Assembly: GCF_000420745.1 (NCBI RefSeq)
Contig: NZ_ATVN01000007.1
Location: 1-64,000, forward strand
Length of the DNA: 64,000 bases
Direction of reading: 5' to 3'
Source of the DNA: Pseudorhodobacter ferrugineus DSM 5888
GTDB lineage: Bacteria; Pseudomonadota; Alphaproteobacteria; Rhodobacterales; Rhodobacteraceae
How positions within the stretch are numbered: the stretch's first letter is position 1; the number at the start of each line of letters is the position of its first letter. A program made the translations under genes and the position numbers. Under the pieces are notes generated by a model. That model was not told the origin of the DNA. It was given only the letters and a program-made list of their open reading frames with translations, and searched no databases. Below are positions 7,674-16,750 of the stretch, piece after piece.

Positions 7674-8429
7674 CTAAATGCGATGGGTGAAAGCCTGCCA
7701 CAAGAGCCGGCCACGGCGGGAAAATTCAGACAGCTGCAAGGTGCCGTCGCCCACGCGGGCAGGGTCCCGCGCGGCCATGGTCAGCAAGGCCTGCGCCTGC
7801 CACCCTGCCAGCATGGCGGGGCGCGCGGCGGGGTCAATCGGGCCTTTGCGCGCGGCGGCAAGGCGGGCAAGGCCGCGCGTGGCAAGGGCTGTGATACCGT
7901 CATCGCGCCCATCCAGCAGCGGGATACGGCCACGTTCCACCAGCGCAGACACCGCTTGCAAATAGGCCGCAAGCGCTGCGGCCCAGCCAAAATCGCGCAA
8001 GGCGGGTTCGGACGCGGCCCCTGCCCCCAGCGCCTTGGCCGACAGCCACATCAGCCCGCCACCCGTATCCATCAGGTAATCGTCAAAGGCGGTTTGATCG
8101 GCAAAGGCATCGGAATAAATATCCCAACGCCGCGCCTCCACCATGCGGTCCAACGTCTCCAGCGGTAGGTCATGGGCAGCCATCAGATCAGCCAGCGGCG
8201 CCATCACCTCATGCGCGCGCACGGTGCCGCGAGCGGCATCCTCGAGCGCGTCACGCCACCATTGCAGGCGCATTTCGGCGATCATCGGTTCCTTGGTCAC
8301 CCAAGGCGCGCGGGCGATTTCAAGGTTAAAGGCGTAAAGCGTGGCAAGGGGCGCGCGGGCCGCAGGGGGCGCTGCCAGCAAGGCTGCGAAACGGGTGGGG
8401 TCGCCGCGCTGCAAGGATTGCAGGGTCAT
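7674..8429 (-). CDS. Squalene/phytoene synthase family protein (NDUFAF6-like)
   Basis: The 251-residue all-helical trans-isoprenyl-diphosphate-synthase-fold protein contains the family motif MRLQWWRDAL (53-62). The two Asp-rich DxxxD metal motifs of true phytoene and squalene synthases are not clearly present, and the short length fits the subgroup related to mitochondrial complex I assembly factor NDUFAF6. The start overlaps the stop of the upstream lipoprotein gene by 4 bases. No carotenoid or hopanoid genes are nearby, which argues against a terpene role. The fold is well supported; the function is inferred from the mitochondrial relatives only. Confidence 0.8.
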   Translation of the reverse strand: MTLQSLQRGDPTRFAALLAAPPAARAPLATLYAFNLEIARAPWVTKEPMIAEMRLQWWRDALEDAARGTVRAHEVMAPLADLMAAHDLPLETLDRMVEARRWDIYSDAFADQTAFDDYLMDTGGGLMWLSAKALGAGAASEPALRDFGWAAALAAYLQAVSALVERGRIPLLDGRDDGITALATRGLARLAAARKGPIDPAARPAMLAGWQAQALLTMAARDPARVGDGTLQLSEFSRRGRLLWQAFTHRI

Positions 8430-8842
8430 TCCGAAACAAGCTTGTTCAAAGCGGCGGTCAAAGGGGCTAGCCCCTCACCCCAGCAGTCCCATGCTTCAAG
8501 GCTTAGGCCCGTAGCAGTGGCAACTTGGACCTTTTCCACCACATCGTGCATGCAATCTGCGGGCGCAGTTTGAGGACGCTGGGCGGCAAAAAAACGGTCG
8601 GTGATGGCTTGAGCACGCAGGAACAGGCCGGGTTTGGCGGGCAGCCATTCCGCATTAGGGGACATGCCCGTTGTAGTGCCGTTGCCGATGGCAACGCGAT
8701 CATCAGGGAAAATGGTGACATGTGCGTAATTCAACCCATCATGGCCATGCAACATGCGGATATAGGCCCCCTGAAGTGGGATCACAGGAGCGGGTGCTGT
8801 TTGACAGCCTGCCAAAAGCAGGACCAGACCTGCTGCCCTCAT
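8426..8842 (-). CDS. Small lipoprotein of unknown function
   Basis: The 138-residue protein has a signal peptide and lipobox (LLLAGC, Cys13), so it should be lipid-anchored after export. The start at 8842 is chosen because its ATG overlaps the cimA stop as ATGA; a start nine codons upstream is also open. The body is a compact, mostly beta domain with a Cys pair near the C-terminus (ADCMHD, WDCWGEG) that could form a disulfide. I do not recognise a family. It is sandwiched with 4-base overlaps between cimA and the squalene/phytoene synthase-family gene, so the three are co-transcribed, though no functional link is evident. Confidence 0.7.
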   Translation of the reverse strand: MRAAGLVLLLAGCQTAPAPVIPLQGAYIRMLHGHDGLNYAHVTIFPDDRVAIGNGTTTGMSPNAEWLPAKPGLFLRAQAITDRFFAAQRPQTAPADCMHDVVEKVQVATATGLSLEAWDCWGEGLAPLTAALNKLVSE

Positions 8843-10452
8843 GCTGCGGCGTCGCGGATAAGTTTCCATGTCACGGCCTCCAAAAGTGCCTCGAAACTGG
8901 CATCAACGATGTTCGCGCTGACCCCAACGGTAGACCAACGACGGCCCTGTGCATCCTCGCTGTCGATGATAACCCGTGTCACGGCCTCGGTGCCGCCTTG
9001 GGTGATGCGGACCTTGAAATCGACCAGATGCATGTCGTCGATGCAATCCTGAAATGGCCCCAGATCCTTGGCCAGCGCCTTCCACAGCGCGTTGACGGGG
9101 CCACGGTCGGTGCCACTTTCATCCATCGACTCCGACACTGACAGCATCTTTTGGTCGCCGATTTTCACCACCACCACCGCCTCGGACAAGGTGATCATTT
9201 GGTCGCGCTTGTTCTTGCGGCGTTCCACCGTCACGCGGTAGCGTTTGACCTCAAAGAACTGCGGGCACAAGCCCAACGCACGGCGCGCCAACAGCTCAAA
9301 ACTCGCCTGCGCCCCGTCATAGGCATAGCCCTGATCCTCGCGCAGCTTGATATCATCCAGAATGCCCGCAAGGCGCGGGTCGCGTGCATCAACCACAATC
9401 CCCGCCGCCGCCAAACGCGCCCGCAGGTTCGATTGCCCCGCTTGGTTTGACATCGGGATCACCCGCGCATTGCCCACCGTTTCAGGCGGAATATGCTCAT
9501 ATGTCGTGGGGTCTTTCAAAATGGCGCTGGCATGCAGCCCAGCCTTATGCGCGAACGCGGACGCGCCCACATACGGGCTGGCGCGGTTCGGCACGCGGTT
9601 CAAAATATCGTCCAGCATCCGGCTGGTCCGCAAAATCCCTGCCAAAGCGTCGGGCGTGACACCGGTTTCAAACCGGCTGGCATAGGGTTCTTTCAGAGCC
9701 AAGGTCGGGATCAGGGTGATCAGATTGGCATTGCCGCAGCGTTCACCAAGCCCGTTCAACGTGCCCTGAATTTGCCGCGCCCCCGCATCAACAGCGGCCA
9801 GCGAACAGGCCACAGCATTGCCCGTATCATCATGGCAATGAATCCCAATGTGATCGCCTGGAATGCCCGAGGCAATCACCTCGGCCGTGATCCGCCCCAC
9901 ATCGGCAGGCAAAGTGCCGCCGTTGGTGTCGCACAAAACGATCCAGCGCGCGCCCGCATCATAAGCCGCGCGCAGACACGACAACGCATAATCAGGATTG
10001 GCGCGGTAGCCGTCAAAGAAATGTTCGGCATCAAACAGCGCCTCACGCCCCTTGCCTACGATATGCTTGAAAGACGCGGCAATCGCCTCGCGGTTTTCCT
10101 CAAGGCTTACACCAAGGGCGGTGGTCACATGAAACTCATGCGTTTTGCCGACCAAACACACGGCGGGGGTATCGGCATCCAACACGGCAGCCAGAACATC
10201 GTCATTCTCGGCTGACCGCCCTACCCGCTTGGTCATCCCAAAAGCGGTCATCGTGGCGCGGGTGTGCGCGCGGTCGGCAAAAAACTCGGAATCCGTCGGG
10301 TTCGCGCCCGGCCAGCCGCCTTCGATGTAATCCATCCCCAAAGCATCTAGCGCATGGGCGATCTGCACCTTCTCAGCCGTGGAAAACTGCACGCCTTGGG
10401 TTTGCTGACCATCACGCAAGGTGGTGTCGAAAAGGGAGAGTCGTTCTTTCAC
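8839..10452 (-). CDS. cimA: (R)-citramalate synthase
   Basis: The enzyme condenses pyruvate and acetyl-CoA to citramalate, the first step of the threonine-independent route to isoleucine. The 537 residues show a DRE-TIM barrel with the metal/substrate motif DTTLRDGQQTQGV (9-21) and the HCHDDTGNA metal-binding histidines, then a LeuA-type allosteric domain at the C-terminus. Length and motif (DGQQ, not the DGEQ of most LeuA) fit the TIGR00977 citramalate synthase branch. The start is GTG at 10452, with GGAGGGG six bases upstream. It is followed with overlaps by a lipoprotein and the squalene/phytoene synthase-like gene; a copy of the dispersed hairpin element lies just upstream. Confidence 0.93.
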   Translation of the reverse strand: MKERLSLFDTTLRDGQQTQGVQFSTAEKVQIAHALDALGMDYIEGGWPGANPTDSEFFADRAHTRATMTAFGMTKRVGRSAENDDVLAAVLDADTPAVCLVGKTHEFHVTTALGVSLEENREAIAASFKHIVGKGREALFDAEHFFDGYRANPDYALSCLRAAYDAGARWIVLCDTNGGTLPADVGRITAEVIASGIPGDHIGIHCHDDTGNAVACSLAAVDAGARQIQGTLNGLGERCGNANLITLIPTLALKEPYASRFETGVTPDALAGILRTSRMLDDILNRVPNRASPYVGASAFAHKAGLHASAILKDPTTYEHIPPETVGNARVIPMSNQAGQSNLRARLAAAGIVVDARDPRLAGILDDIKLREDQGYAYDGAQASFELLARRALGLCPQFFEVKRYRVTVERRKNKRDQMITLSEAVVVVKIGDQKMLSVSESMDESGTDRGPVNALWKALAKDLGPFQDCIDDMHLVDFKVRITQGGTEAVTRVIIDSEDAQGRRWSTVGVSANIVDASFEALLEAVTWKLIRDAAA

Positions 10453-10471
10453 AGCATCCCCCTCCGTCCAC

Positions 10472-10544
10472 TTTCTGTTCGGTCAAAATATCCTCGGGGG
10501 TGTTGCTTTGCCGTGCAAAGCAACTTTGGGGGCAGACAGCCCCC
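10472..10544. repeat. Dispersed intergenic element, copy A (core + covarying hairpin + G5C hairpin)
   Basis: In plus orientation: core 10472-10500 (TTTCTGTTC..TCAAAATATCCTCGGGGG), then a perfect 10-bp stem GTTGCTTTGC/GCAAAGCAAC around loop CGT (10502-10524), then GGGGGC/GCCCCC (10528-10544). Copy B at 27662 has the same three modules in the same order. It lies in the cimA leader, 20 bases upstream of its start and in antisense orientation to it. Confidence 0.75.
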
Positions 10545-10564
10545 AATGGCGGCGCCACAGCCCA

Positions 10565-11956
10565 TCATTGAATGCCCTCCAACTTGGCTGCATCAAAGCC
10601 CGCACCCGGTGCCAAATCCACCCCGTCTTTGCCCATCCGCACCTCAACCCCGGCGCCCACAAGCGCCGCCTTCAGCTTATCAACGCCAGAAAAATCCTTC
10701 GACAGCTTGGCCGCAGCCCAAACCTCGGCCAACCGCGCGGCCAAACCGCTCAGATCAACGCCATCGGCCCAATCGCCCATTCCGTCCTCCAGCAATCCCA
10801 TTAACCGCGCTGACGCAAGCAACCCAGCATAGTCCCCCTGCCCAGCCGCCTCATGCAACGCCGCCAAGGCCCCCGCGGTGTTCAGGTCATCCGACAAGGC
10901 GTCAACCACTGTGCCCAACGGGTTTGCGGCGGGCTCAATGCCTGCCGTAAACCCGCGCCACTTGCGCAAGGTGGCTTGTGCCTGCTCGGCTTTCTCGGCC
11001 GTCCAATCCATCGTCTTGCGATAGTGGGTTTGCAAGAACACAAAGCGGATCACCTCGCCCGGGATACCCTGATCCAGCAAATCGCGGACGGTAAAGAAGT
11101 TGCCTAAAGACTTGGACATTTTCTTGCCCTCAACCTGCAACATCTCATTGTGCAGCCAGACGTTCGCAAACCCCTCGGTCGGGTTGGCGCAGCAGCTTTG
11201 GGCCAGCTCATTTTCATGATGCGGAAAGGTCAAATCGGTGCCGCCGCCGTGAATGTCAAATGATGGCCCCAACAACGCCTGTGACATGGCCGAGCATTCG
11301 ATATGCCAACCCGGCCGCCCACGTCCCCAAGGGCTGTCCCAACCGGGGGTCACGTCATCTGACGGTTTCCACAAAACGAAATCCATCGGGTCGCGCTTGT
11401 ATGGTGCCACCTCCACCCGTGCACCGGCGATCATATCATCGACCGACCGGCCCGACAGCTTGCCATAATCGGGGAATGACCGCACATCAAACAGCACATG
11501 GCCTTGGGCCTCATAGGCGTGGCCCTTGGCGATCAGATCCTCGATCATCGCGATCATCTGGGTGATATATTCGGTCGCGCGGGGTTCATAGTCGGGGCGC
11601 AGGTTTCCTAGCGCGTCCATATCGGCGTGATACCAGGCAATCGTCTCCTCGGTCCGCTGGTGGATCAAATCCTCAAGACTTCCCGCCTCGCCCGCCTTTT
11701 GGCGGCGCAGGCCTTCTGCGTTGATCTTGTCATCCACATCCGTAAAATTGCGCACATAGGTGACGTGATCGGTGCTGTACTCATGGCGCAGCAAGCGAAA
11801 CAGCACGTCAAACATGATGACATTGCGTGCATTGCCAATATGGGCACGGTCATAAACGGTGGGGCCGCACAGGTAAATCCGCACGTTTTGGGCGTCAATC
11901 GGGGTGAAAGCCTCTTTCGCCCGCGATTTGGAATTGTGCAGTTTGATCGTCGTCAT
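10565..11956 (-). CDS. cysS: Cysteinyl-tRNA synthetase
   Basis: This class I synthetase charges tRNA-Cys. The 463 residues contain the HIGH-type motif as [11 protein letters not shown], the KMSKS loop ([11 protein letters not shown]), and the zinc/substrate Cys and His residues of the family (YLCGPTVYD near 29, [19 protein letters not shown]). The length is standard. The start ATG at 11956 has AAGGG upstream. It is divergent from the TPM gene and is followed downstream by the cimA group after a 112-base gap that holds a dispersed element. Confidence 0.97.
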   Translation of the reverse strand: MTTIKLHNSKSRAKEAFTPIDAQNVRIYLCGPTVYDRAHIGNARNVIMFDVLFRLLRHEYSTDHVTYVRNFTDVDDKINAEGLRRQKAGEAGSLEDLIHQRTEETIAWYHADMDALGNLRPDYEPRATEYITQMIAMIEDLIAKGHAYEAQGHVLFDVRSFPDYGKLSGRSVDDMIAGARVEVAPYKRDPMDFVLWKPSDDVTPGWDSPWGRGRPGWHIECSAMSQALLGPSFDIHGGGTDLTFPHHENELAQSCCANPTEGFANVWLHNEMLQVEGKKMSKSLGNFFTVRDLLDQGIPGEVIRFVFLQTHYRKTMDWTAEKAEQAQATLRKWRGFTAGIEPAANPLGTVVDALSDDLNTAGALAALHEAAGQGDYAGLLASARLMGLLEDGMGDWADGVDLSGLAARLAEVWAAAKLSKDFSGVDKLKAALVGAGVEVRMGKDGVDLAPGAGFDAAKLEGIQ

Positions 11957-12203
11957 CGTAATACCCTTCGTGCAGCAGCAATCTCAGCTTTCCCGCGCGG
12001 GCATATCAACTTCGTCTTTGATTGGAAACGAAAAGAAAACGAGGCCCGCGTGACGCTATGTCAGCAGGTAATGCAGCAAATGCAAATGAGGCCTGTGTTT
12101 TCCATGGGATTTGCATAGCACGCACAACCCGCCTTCGCCAAGTCCCTTGTGCGATGGACCTGCGCGGTGCATGTTTTGCGCCACTGGATAAGGGGATTTG
12201 GCG

Positions 12204-13079
12204 ATGTTGAGAATTTTGTGCTTGATGCTTTTCTTGCCCGTGGCCGCGCTGGCGCAAAGCTTTCCGGCCCCCCTGTCGGATACCGTCAGCGACTATGCCG
12301 ATCTGTTACCCCCCGAGGCCGAGGCGCGCGTGGCGCAGGCGTTGCAAGCCGCGCGCAATGAAACGGGTGTGCATATCGTGCTGGCGGTGATCGGGTCGCA
12401 GGCCGATTATGGCGGCACGGGGCGCTTTGCCGATTTTGCGACCGCCTGGTTCAACGCTTGGGGCATTGGCGACGCCACCCGCAATGACGGGATCTTGATT
12501 CTGGTCGCCAAAGAGGACCGTGAAATGCGGATCGCGCTGGGCCGTGCCTATGATGTGATGTGGGACGGGCGGGCACAGCGGGTGGTTGACACCGCCATGC
12601 TGCCTGCGTTTCGCAATGAAAATTACGCCAAAGGTTTAGAAGACGGCGCGATGCTGGCGATAGACCAACTGGCCCGCCCCTTTGCCGCCAAAGCGGTGGT
12701 GACCGAAGACAGCGGCTTTCCAGAAGAATCGCCCGTGCCCGCGGTCATGGAGGGTGTCATGGCGGTTTTGATGGGGCTTGGCGTGGTTTGGGCAGTGTTC
12801 CGGCGCCAATTCGGGGCAATGGTCCTGCGTTGGAAGCGGTGCCAAAATTGCGGTGCGCGGTCCTTGCGGATGGTGCACGAGGTGACACTGGAACCCGGGG
12901 AAACCACGCCAGGCGAGGCCGTGGACCACCGGCGCTGCGGCAGCTGTGGCAATGATGAGCCAACGGTGCGGATTTTACCGTCCAAGGCCGACGCGCGGGC
13001 GGCGCGGGCAAGCAGCAGCAGTAGCAGCGGCTTTGGCGGTGGCAGTTCGGGGGGCGGTGGGGCCTCGGGTAAGTGGTAA
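12204..13079 (+). CDS. TPM-domain protein (YgcG family) with zinc ribbon and Gly/Ser tail
   Basis: The 291-residue exported protein has a signal peptide (LMLFLPVAALAQ, 1-18) and a TPM_phosphatase domain (27-150: VSDYADLLPPEAEARV, GTGRFADFATAWFNAWGIGD, DGILILVAKEDREMRIALG). It continues with one membrane helix near 186-202, a cytoplasmic four-cysteine ribbon (CQNCG and CGSCG) and a low-complexity Ser/Gly tail. TPM proteins are linked to photosystem repair in plants and to unknown envelope functions in bacteria. The ATG at 12204 with AGGGG eight bases upstream is preferred over TTG two codons earlier. The ribbon plus glycine tail is the usual YgcG architecture. Confidence 0.85.
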   Translation: MLRILCLMLFLPVAALAQSFPAPLSDTVSDYADLLPPEAEARVAQALQAARNETGVHIVLAVIGSQADYGGTGRFADFATAWFNAWGIGDATRNDGILILVAKEDREMRIALGRAYDVMWDGRAQRVVDTAMLPAFRNENYAKGLEDGAMLAIDQLARPFAAKAVVTEDSGFPEESPVPAVMEGVMAVLMGLGVVWAVFRRQFGAMVLRWKRCQNCGARSLRMVHEVTLEPGETTPGEAVDHRRCGSCGNDEPTVRILPSKADARAARASSSSSSGFGGGSSGGGGASGKW

Positions 13080-13107
13080 ACGCTCGACAGCGGGGACCAG
13101 CATGGTT

Positions 13108-13129
13108 TAACTGAACGCATGTTCAGTTA
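13108..13129. promoter_or_regulatory. Palindromic operator overlapping the SDR ribosome-binding site
   Basis: A perfect inverted repeat with 9-bp arms TAACTGAAC and GTTCAGTTA is separated by GCAT. It ends where the AGGAGG Shine-Dalgarno of the SDR gene begins. The spacing and length look like a TetR-family site, and such sites are known for regulators of acyl-CoA degradation genes; the cognate regulator is not in the window. Confidence 0.6.
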
Positions 13130-13139
13130 GGAGGCAGCA

Positions 13140-13892
13140 ATGCAGATCAAAGACAGTGCAGTTGTGGTAACAGGGGGTGCCTCGGGGCTTGGGGCCGCTG
13201 TGGCGCGCGACTTTCGGGCGCAAGGTGCCAAGGTGGTTTTGTTTGACCGCGACGTGACACGGGGCGAGGCCTTAGCGGTTGAAATCGGTGCGCAGTTTGT
13301 GGCGGTTGATGTGACGAATGAAGCCTCCGTTCAAGCAGGCGTTCTGGCCGCGCGGGCGGCGATGGGGCGGATTTCGGTTTTGGTCAATTGCGCAGGCATT
13401 GCCACGGGGGCGCGCATCGTGGGGCGCGACGGGCCGCATGATTTGGCGCTGTTTCAGCGCACCATTGATATCAATCTGGTCGGCAGTTTCAATTGCATGC
13501 GGTTGGCGGCGGCCGAGATGGCGGGGAATGACCCGGTGGAGGGCGAGCGGGGGGTGGTGATCAACACCGCCTCTATTGCGGCCTATGACGGGCAAAAGGG
13601 GCAAGCGGCCTATGCCGCGTCCAAGGCCGGGATTGCGGGGATGACCCTGCCCGCCGCGCGAGATTTGGCGGCGATTGGCGTGCGGGTCTGCGCGATTGCG
13701 CCGGGGGTGTTTTTGACACCGATGCTGGAAGGGTTGGGCGAAGAGGTACAAGCGGGGCTGGCCGCCGATGTGACCTTTCCCAAGCGCTTGGGCGACCCTG
13801 CAGAATTTGCCGCACTCGCCGCGTTTATCGTGGAATGCGGGTATTTGAACGGTGAGGTGATCCGGTTGGACGGGGCGCTACGGATGCGCTGA
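13140..13892 (+). CDS. Short-chain dehydrogenase, HSD10/3-hydroxyacyl-CoA dehydrogenase type
   Basis: The 250-residue classical SDR has the cofactor loop TGGASGLG (11-18), Asp36 at the end of the second strand (NAD+ preference), NCAG (83-86), and the catalytic Ser145, Tyr158 and Lys162. Similarity in layout ([41 protein letters not shown]) is closest to HSD17B10-type enzymes that oxidise 3-hydroxyacyl-CoA in fatty-acid or branched-chain amino-acid breakdown. AGGAGG is well placed before the ATG and is overlapped by a palindromic operator, so expression is probably controlled by a degradation-pathway repressor. Confidence 0.88.
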   Translation: MQIKDSAVVVTGGASGLGAAVARDFRAQGAKVVLFDRDVTRGEALAVEIGAQFVAVDVTNEASVQAGVLAARAAMGRISVLVNCAGIATGARIVGRDGPHDLALFQRTIDINLVGSFNCMRLAAAEMAGNDPVEGERGVVINTASIAAYDGQKGQAAYAASKAGIAGMTLPAARDLAAIGVRVCAIAPGVFLTPMLEGLGEEVQAGLAADVTFPKRLGDPAEFAALAAFIVECGYLNGEVIRLDGALRMR

Positions 13893-13977
13893 GGGCAGTT
13901 TTTACTGCTAAGCCCTTCTGGCATTTGAGCCAAGATGAAATGGGCGGGGACGTGTGGCCCCCACCCATTCATTTCTT

Positions 13978-14559
13978 TTAGAAGCGGTAGCCGACGCGGA
14001 TTTGCGCCGTGTTGGCACGCAAATCTATCCCGGGTGCAGTAAAGTCGTTAAAGCGGTGATGGGCAAATTCGGCACCCACGGTCCACTTGTCATTGATGGC
14101 GTAATCCATGCCGAAGCCGACGAGGTAGCCATTATCAGAGCCCAACACCGAACTCTTTGCACGGGCTGCGCCCACGGTACCGTAGACAAGGGTCGAGCCG
14201 AGGTCATAGCCGCCCATCAGCTTGAGTTGGGTGACGCTGTCAAGTTTGCCAGCGGGGACACCAAGGTCGATATTTGAACCATTGTAGGCAAGTTCGGCGC
14301 CGGCAACGAATTGGCCGAAGTCATAGCGGTAGCCCATATGGACGCCGCCGATAGCACCATTGCCGTCGACACCCGCAACATTCGAAGACACGTCGCCATA
14401 GCCGAGTTGGCCACCGACATAAAAGCCCGTCCAATCGGCGCTGACCGGCGCCATCATTACAGGGGCAATCATTGGCTCGGCCATAGGCTCCGCCATACCG
14501 CCAGCAAAGGCGGGGGCGCTAAGGGTGGTTGCAACAACGAGGGATGAGATAAACTTCAT
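13978..14559 (-). CDS. Outer-membrane beta-barrel protein (OmpA-like / porin family)
   Basis: The 193-residue exported protein has a signal peptide ending at APAFA (about residue 19), followed by a repetitive MAEPMAEPM linker and an eight-strand barrel typical of OMP_b-brl proteins. Alternating strands such as WTGFYVGGQLGYGDV, IGGVHMGYRYDFG and the final QIRVGYRF with C-terminal Phe, the sorting signal of barrel proteins, support this. The ATG at 14559 with AAAGG eight bases upstream is preferred over upstream in-frame starts. No peptidoglycan-binding domain is present. Function beyond a surface barrel is not predictable. Confidence 0.85.
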   Translation of the reverse strand: MKFISSLVVATTLSAPAFAGGMAEPMAEPMIAPVMMAPVSADWTGFYVGGQLGYGDVSSNVAGVDGNGAIGGVHMGYRYDFGQFVAGAELAYNGSNIDLGVPAGKLDSVTQLKLMGGYDLGSTLVYGTVGAARAKSSVLGSDNGYLVGFGMDYAINDKWTVGAEFAHHRFNDFTAPGIDLRANTAQIRVGYRF

Positions 14560-14806
14560 AAGTCTGGCCTTTCTATCTAATGTCGGCGCATGCCGAACGG
14601 TCATGTAGCCTGATGACAAGCGCCGACGGGCCATGTGAGCCCTACGTTGCGTACCATCTTGTAACACAACTTAAATATAGCGCTTTGGTTCCCTAGTTTT
14701 TAGCCCATCTCACAGTCCTGTGACCGCAACGGCAAAATACTGCTCAAAACCGCCTACCGGGGGTATTGGCGTCAGCGGCGCTCTGCCGAAAGCTTGCCAA
14801 AAGCGG

Positions 14807-16618
14807 TTACAGGGCGGCTTTTTCCTCGAGCGCCATCCATTCTGCCTCGAGTGCGGCCAATTGCGTTTGGCGGTCGGCCATCATTTCGGACGCTTTACGG
14901 AATTTCACGGGTTCTTTGCTGAACAGATCGTCGGCCTCTAACAACTCGCCCAGCTTGCTGATTTCTGATTCCATCGTGGTGATCAGATCAGGCAGGTTTT
15001 CCAGACGCTTGCGTTCGGTGAAGGACAGCGTGTCGACACGCTTTGCCTCAACCTTTGGCGCGGGAGTGCTGGTGGTTTTTGCCCTGAACGTGGCCTCTGG
15101 TGCCCATTCAATATCACGCTGCGACATATAATCGGTCCAGCCACCGGGGAACACGCCCACCCTGCCCTGCCCTTCGAGCGCCACGGTCGAGGTAGCGACG
15201 CGGTCGATGAAATCGCGGTCGTGGCTGACCAAAAGGACCGTGCCATCATAATCGCCGAGGATGTCTTGCAGCAGGTCAAGAGTTTCGACATCAAGGTCGT
15301 TGGTCGGTTCGTCGAGGATGAGAAGGTTTGACGGTTTGGCCATGATGCGGGCCAAAAGCAGCCGCGCTTTTTCGCCGCCGGACAGCGAACGGACGGGCGC
15401 GCGAGCTTGGGCCTCGTTGAACAGGAAGTCCTTGAGGTAGCCGACGACATGCTTGGGAATGCCGCGCACCATGATTTGGTCGGAGCTGCCGGATACGGCC
15501 ATTGTAGGGTCGTTTGTCAGGTTGTCCCAAAGCGAGGCGTTCGGGTCCAGTTGTGCGCGGGTTTGGTCGAACACCGCGATATCGAGGTTGGTGCCAAGGG
15601 TGATGGTGCCAGAATCGGGTTGGATTTCACCGGTGAGCATTTTGAGCAAAGTGGTTTTGCCGATACCGTTGGGGCCGACAAAGGCGATACGGTCGCCGCG
15701 CAGCACACGCAGATCAAGGTTTTGGACGATGTTGGTGTCGCCAAAGGCTTTGAAGATGCCTTTCGCCTCGACCACCCGTTTGCCCGATGTAGTGCCGGAT
15801 TCGAGCGCCATAGCCGCGGTGCCTTGGCGGCGGATTTGGCCTGCGCGTTCGGCGCGCAAATCGGCCAGCGCGCGGACGCGGCCTTGGTTGCGTTTGCGCC
15901 GCGCCGAAATGCCCTCAACCGCCCAACGCGCCTCGGCCTTGATTTTACGGTCGAGTTTGTGGCGCTGGTCGTCTTCCTCGGCCCAGACGGTTTCGCGCCA
16001 TTCTTCAAACCCGTCAAAGCCGGATTCGCGGCGCCGGACCTGACCTCGGTCGATCCAGAGGGTCGCGCGGGTCAGCGCCTTGAGGAAGGCGCGGTCGTGC
16101 GAGATGAGGACAAAGGCGGTACGGGTGGATTTGAGCTCTTCTTCCAGCCATTGGATCGCTTGGATATCAAGGTGGTTGGTGGGTTCGTCCAGCAGCATCA
16201 ACTCCGGCGCCTCGGCCATCAGGCGGGCCAATGACGCGCGGCGGCGTTCGCCCCCCGAGGCAGAGGTGACGAGGGTTTCGGGGTTGAATTTCAGGCCTTC
16301 GGCAACCATCGCGACCTTGTATTCCTCGCCCTCGGGCAAGTTGGCGGCGGCGTAATCGCCCAAGGTTTCAAAGCCGGACAGATCGGGGTCTTGTTCCATA
16401 TAGCCCACAGTGACGCCCGGTGGCACAACGCGGGTGCCAGCATCGGGCAGCGTGAGGCCTGCCATGACCTTCATCAAAGTGGATTTGCCAGACCCGTTGC
16501 GGCCCACGAGCGCCACGCGGTCACCGGGGTGGACCACCAGATCAAGGTTATCAAACACCGGATCGCCGCCAAAGGTGAGCATGATACCGGAGAGTTGCAG
16601 GAGGGGGGCGCGGGCCAT
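14807..16618 (-). CDS. ABC-F ATPase, Uup type
   Basis: The 603-residue soluble protein has two ABC cassettes and no membrane domain. Walker A motifs are GRNGSGKST (39-47) and GPNGIGKTT; signature motifs are SGGERRRASLA and LSGGEKARLLLA, and each Walker B ends in LDEPTN. The inter-domain linker is rich in Arg and Lys (KLDRKIKAEARWAVEG), and an acidic coiled-coil C-terminal domain (about 530-603) is the mark of Uup. ABC-F proteins act on ribosomes or branched DNA intermediates; Uup affects transposon excision and ribosome assembly in E. coli. A second ABC-F gene lies 0.7 kb away beyond ndk. Confidence 0.92.
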   Translation of the reverse strand: MARAPLLQLSGIMLTFGGDPVFDNLDLVVHPGDRVALVGRNGSGKSTLMKVMAGLTLPDAGTRVVPPGVTVGYMEQDPDLSGFETLGDYAAANLPEGEEYKVAMVAEGLKFNPETLVTSASGGERRRASLARLMAEAPELMLLDEPTNHLDIQAIQWLEEELKSTRTAFVLISHDRAFLKALTRATLWIDRGQVRRRESGFDGFEEWRETVWAEEDDQRHKLDRKIKAEARWAVEGISARRKRNQGRVRALADLRAERAGQIRRQGTAAMALESGTTSGKRVVEAKGIFKAFGDTNIVQNLDLRVLRGDRIAFVGPNGIGKTTLLKMLTGEIQPDSGTITLGTNLDIAVFDQTRAQLDPNASLWDNLTNDPTMAVSGSSDQIMVRGIPKHVVGYLKDFLFNEAQARAPVRSLSGGEKARLLLARIMAKPSNLLILDEPTNDLDVETLDLLQDILGDYDGTVLLVSHDRDFIDRVATSTVALEGQGRVGVFPGGWTDYMSQRDIEWAPEATFRAKTTSTPAPKVEAKRVDTLSFTERKRLENLPDLITTMESEISKLGELLEADDLFSKEPVKFRKASEMMADRQTQLAALEAEWMALEEKAAL

Positions 16619-16655
16619 TGGGTTCTACTTCGGGCGATTGCCATAGTGGCAGAGG

Positions 16656-16706
16656 CCGGGGGTTTTGCACCCCCGGACCCCCGCAGGATATTTTTAAACA
16701 GAAAAA
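16656..16706. repeat. Dispersed intergenic element, copy E (reverse orientation)
   Basis: On the minus strand the core reads TTTTTCTGTTTAAAAATA then TCCTGCGGGGG (16706-16678), followed by a hairpin CCGGGGG/CCCCCGG with a 7-base loop (16676-16656). The order core then G-rich hairpin is the same as in copies A and B. It lies between ndk and the uup-like gene, in the orientation of transcription. Confidence 0.65.
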
Positions 16707-16750
16707 GCTGGGGCGGCGGTTAGGGGCAGTTTGGGGCTGCCCCTAATGGA

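Noticed and set aside
7674-8429. Carotenoid phytoene synthase crtB
   Set aside because: Too short, Asp-rich metal motifs unclear, and no other crt gene nearby; the NDUFAF6-like subgroup fits better.
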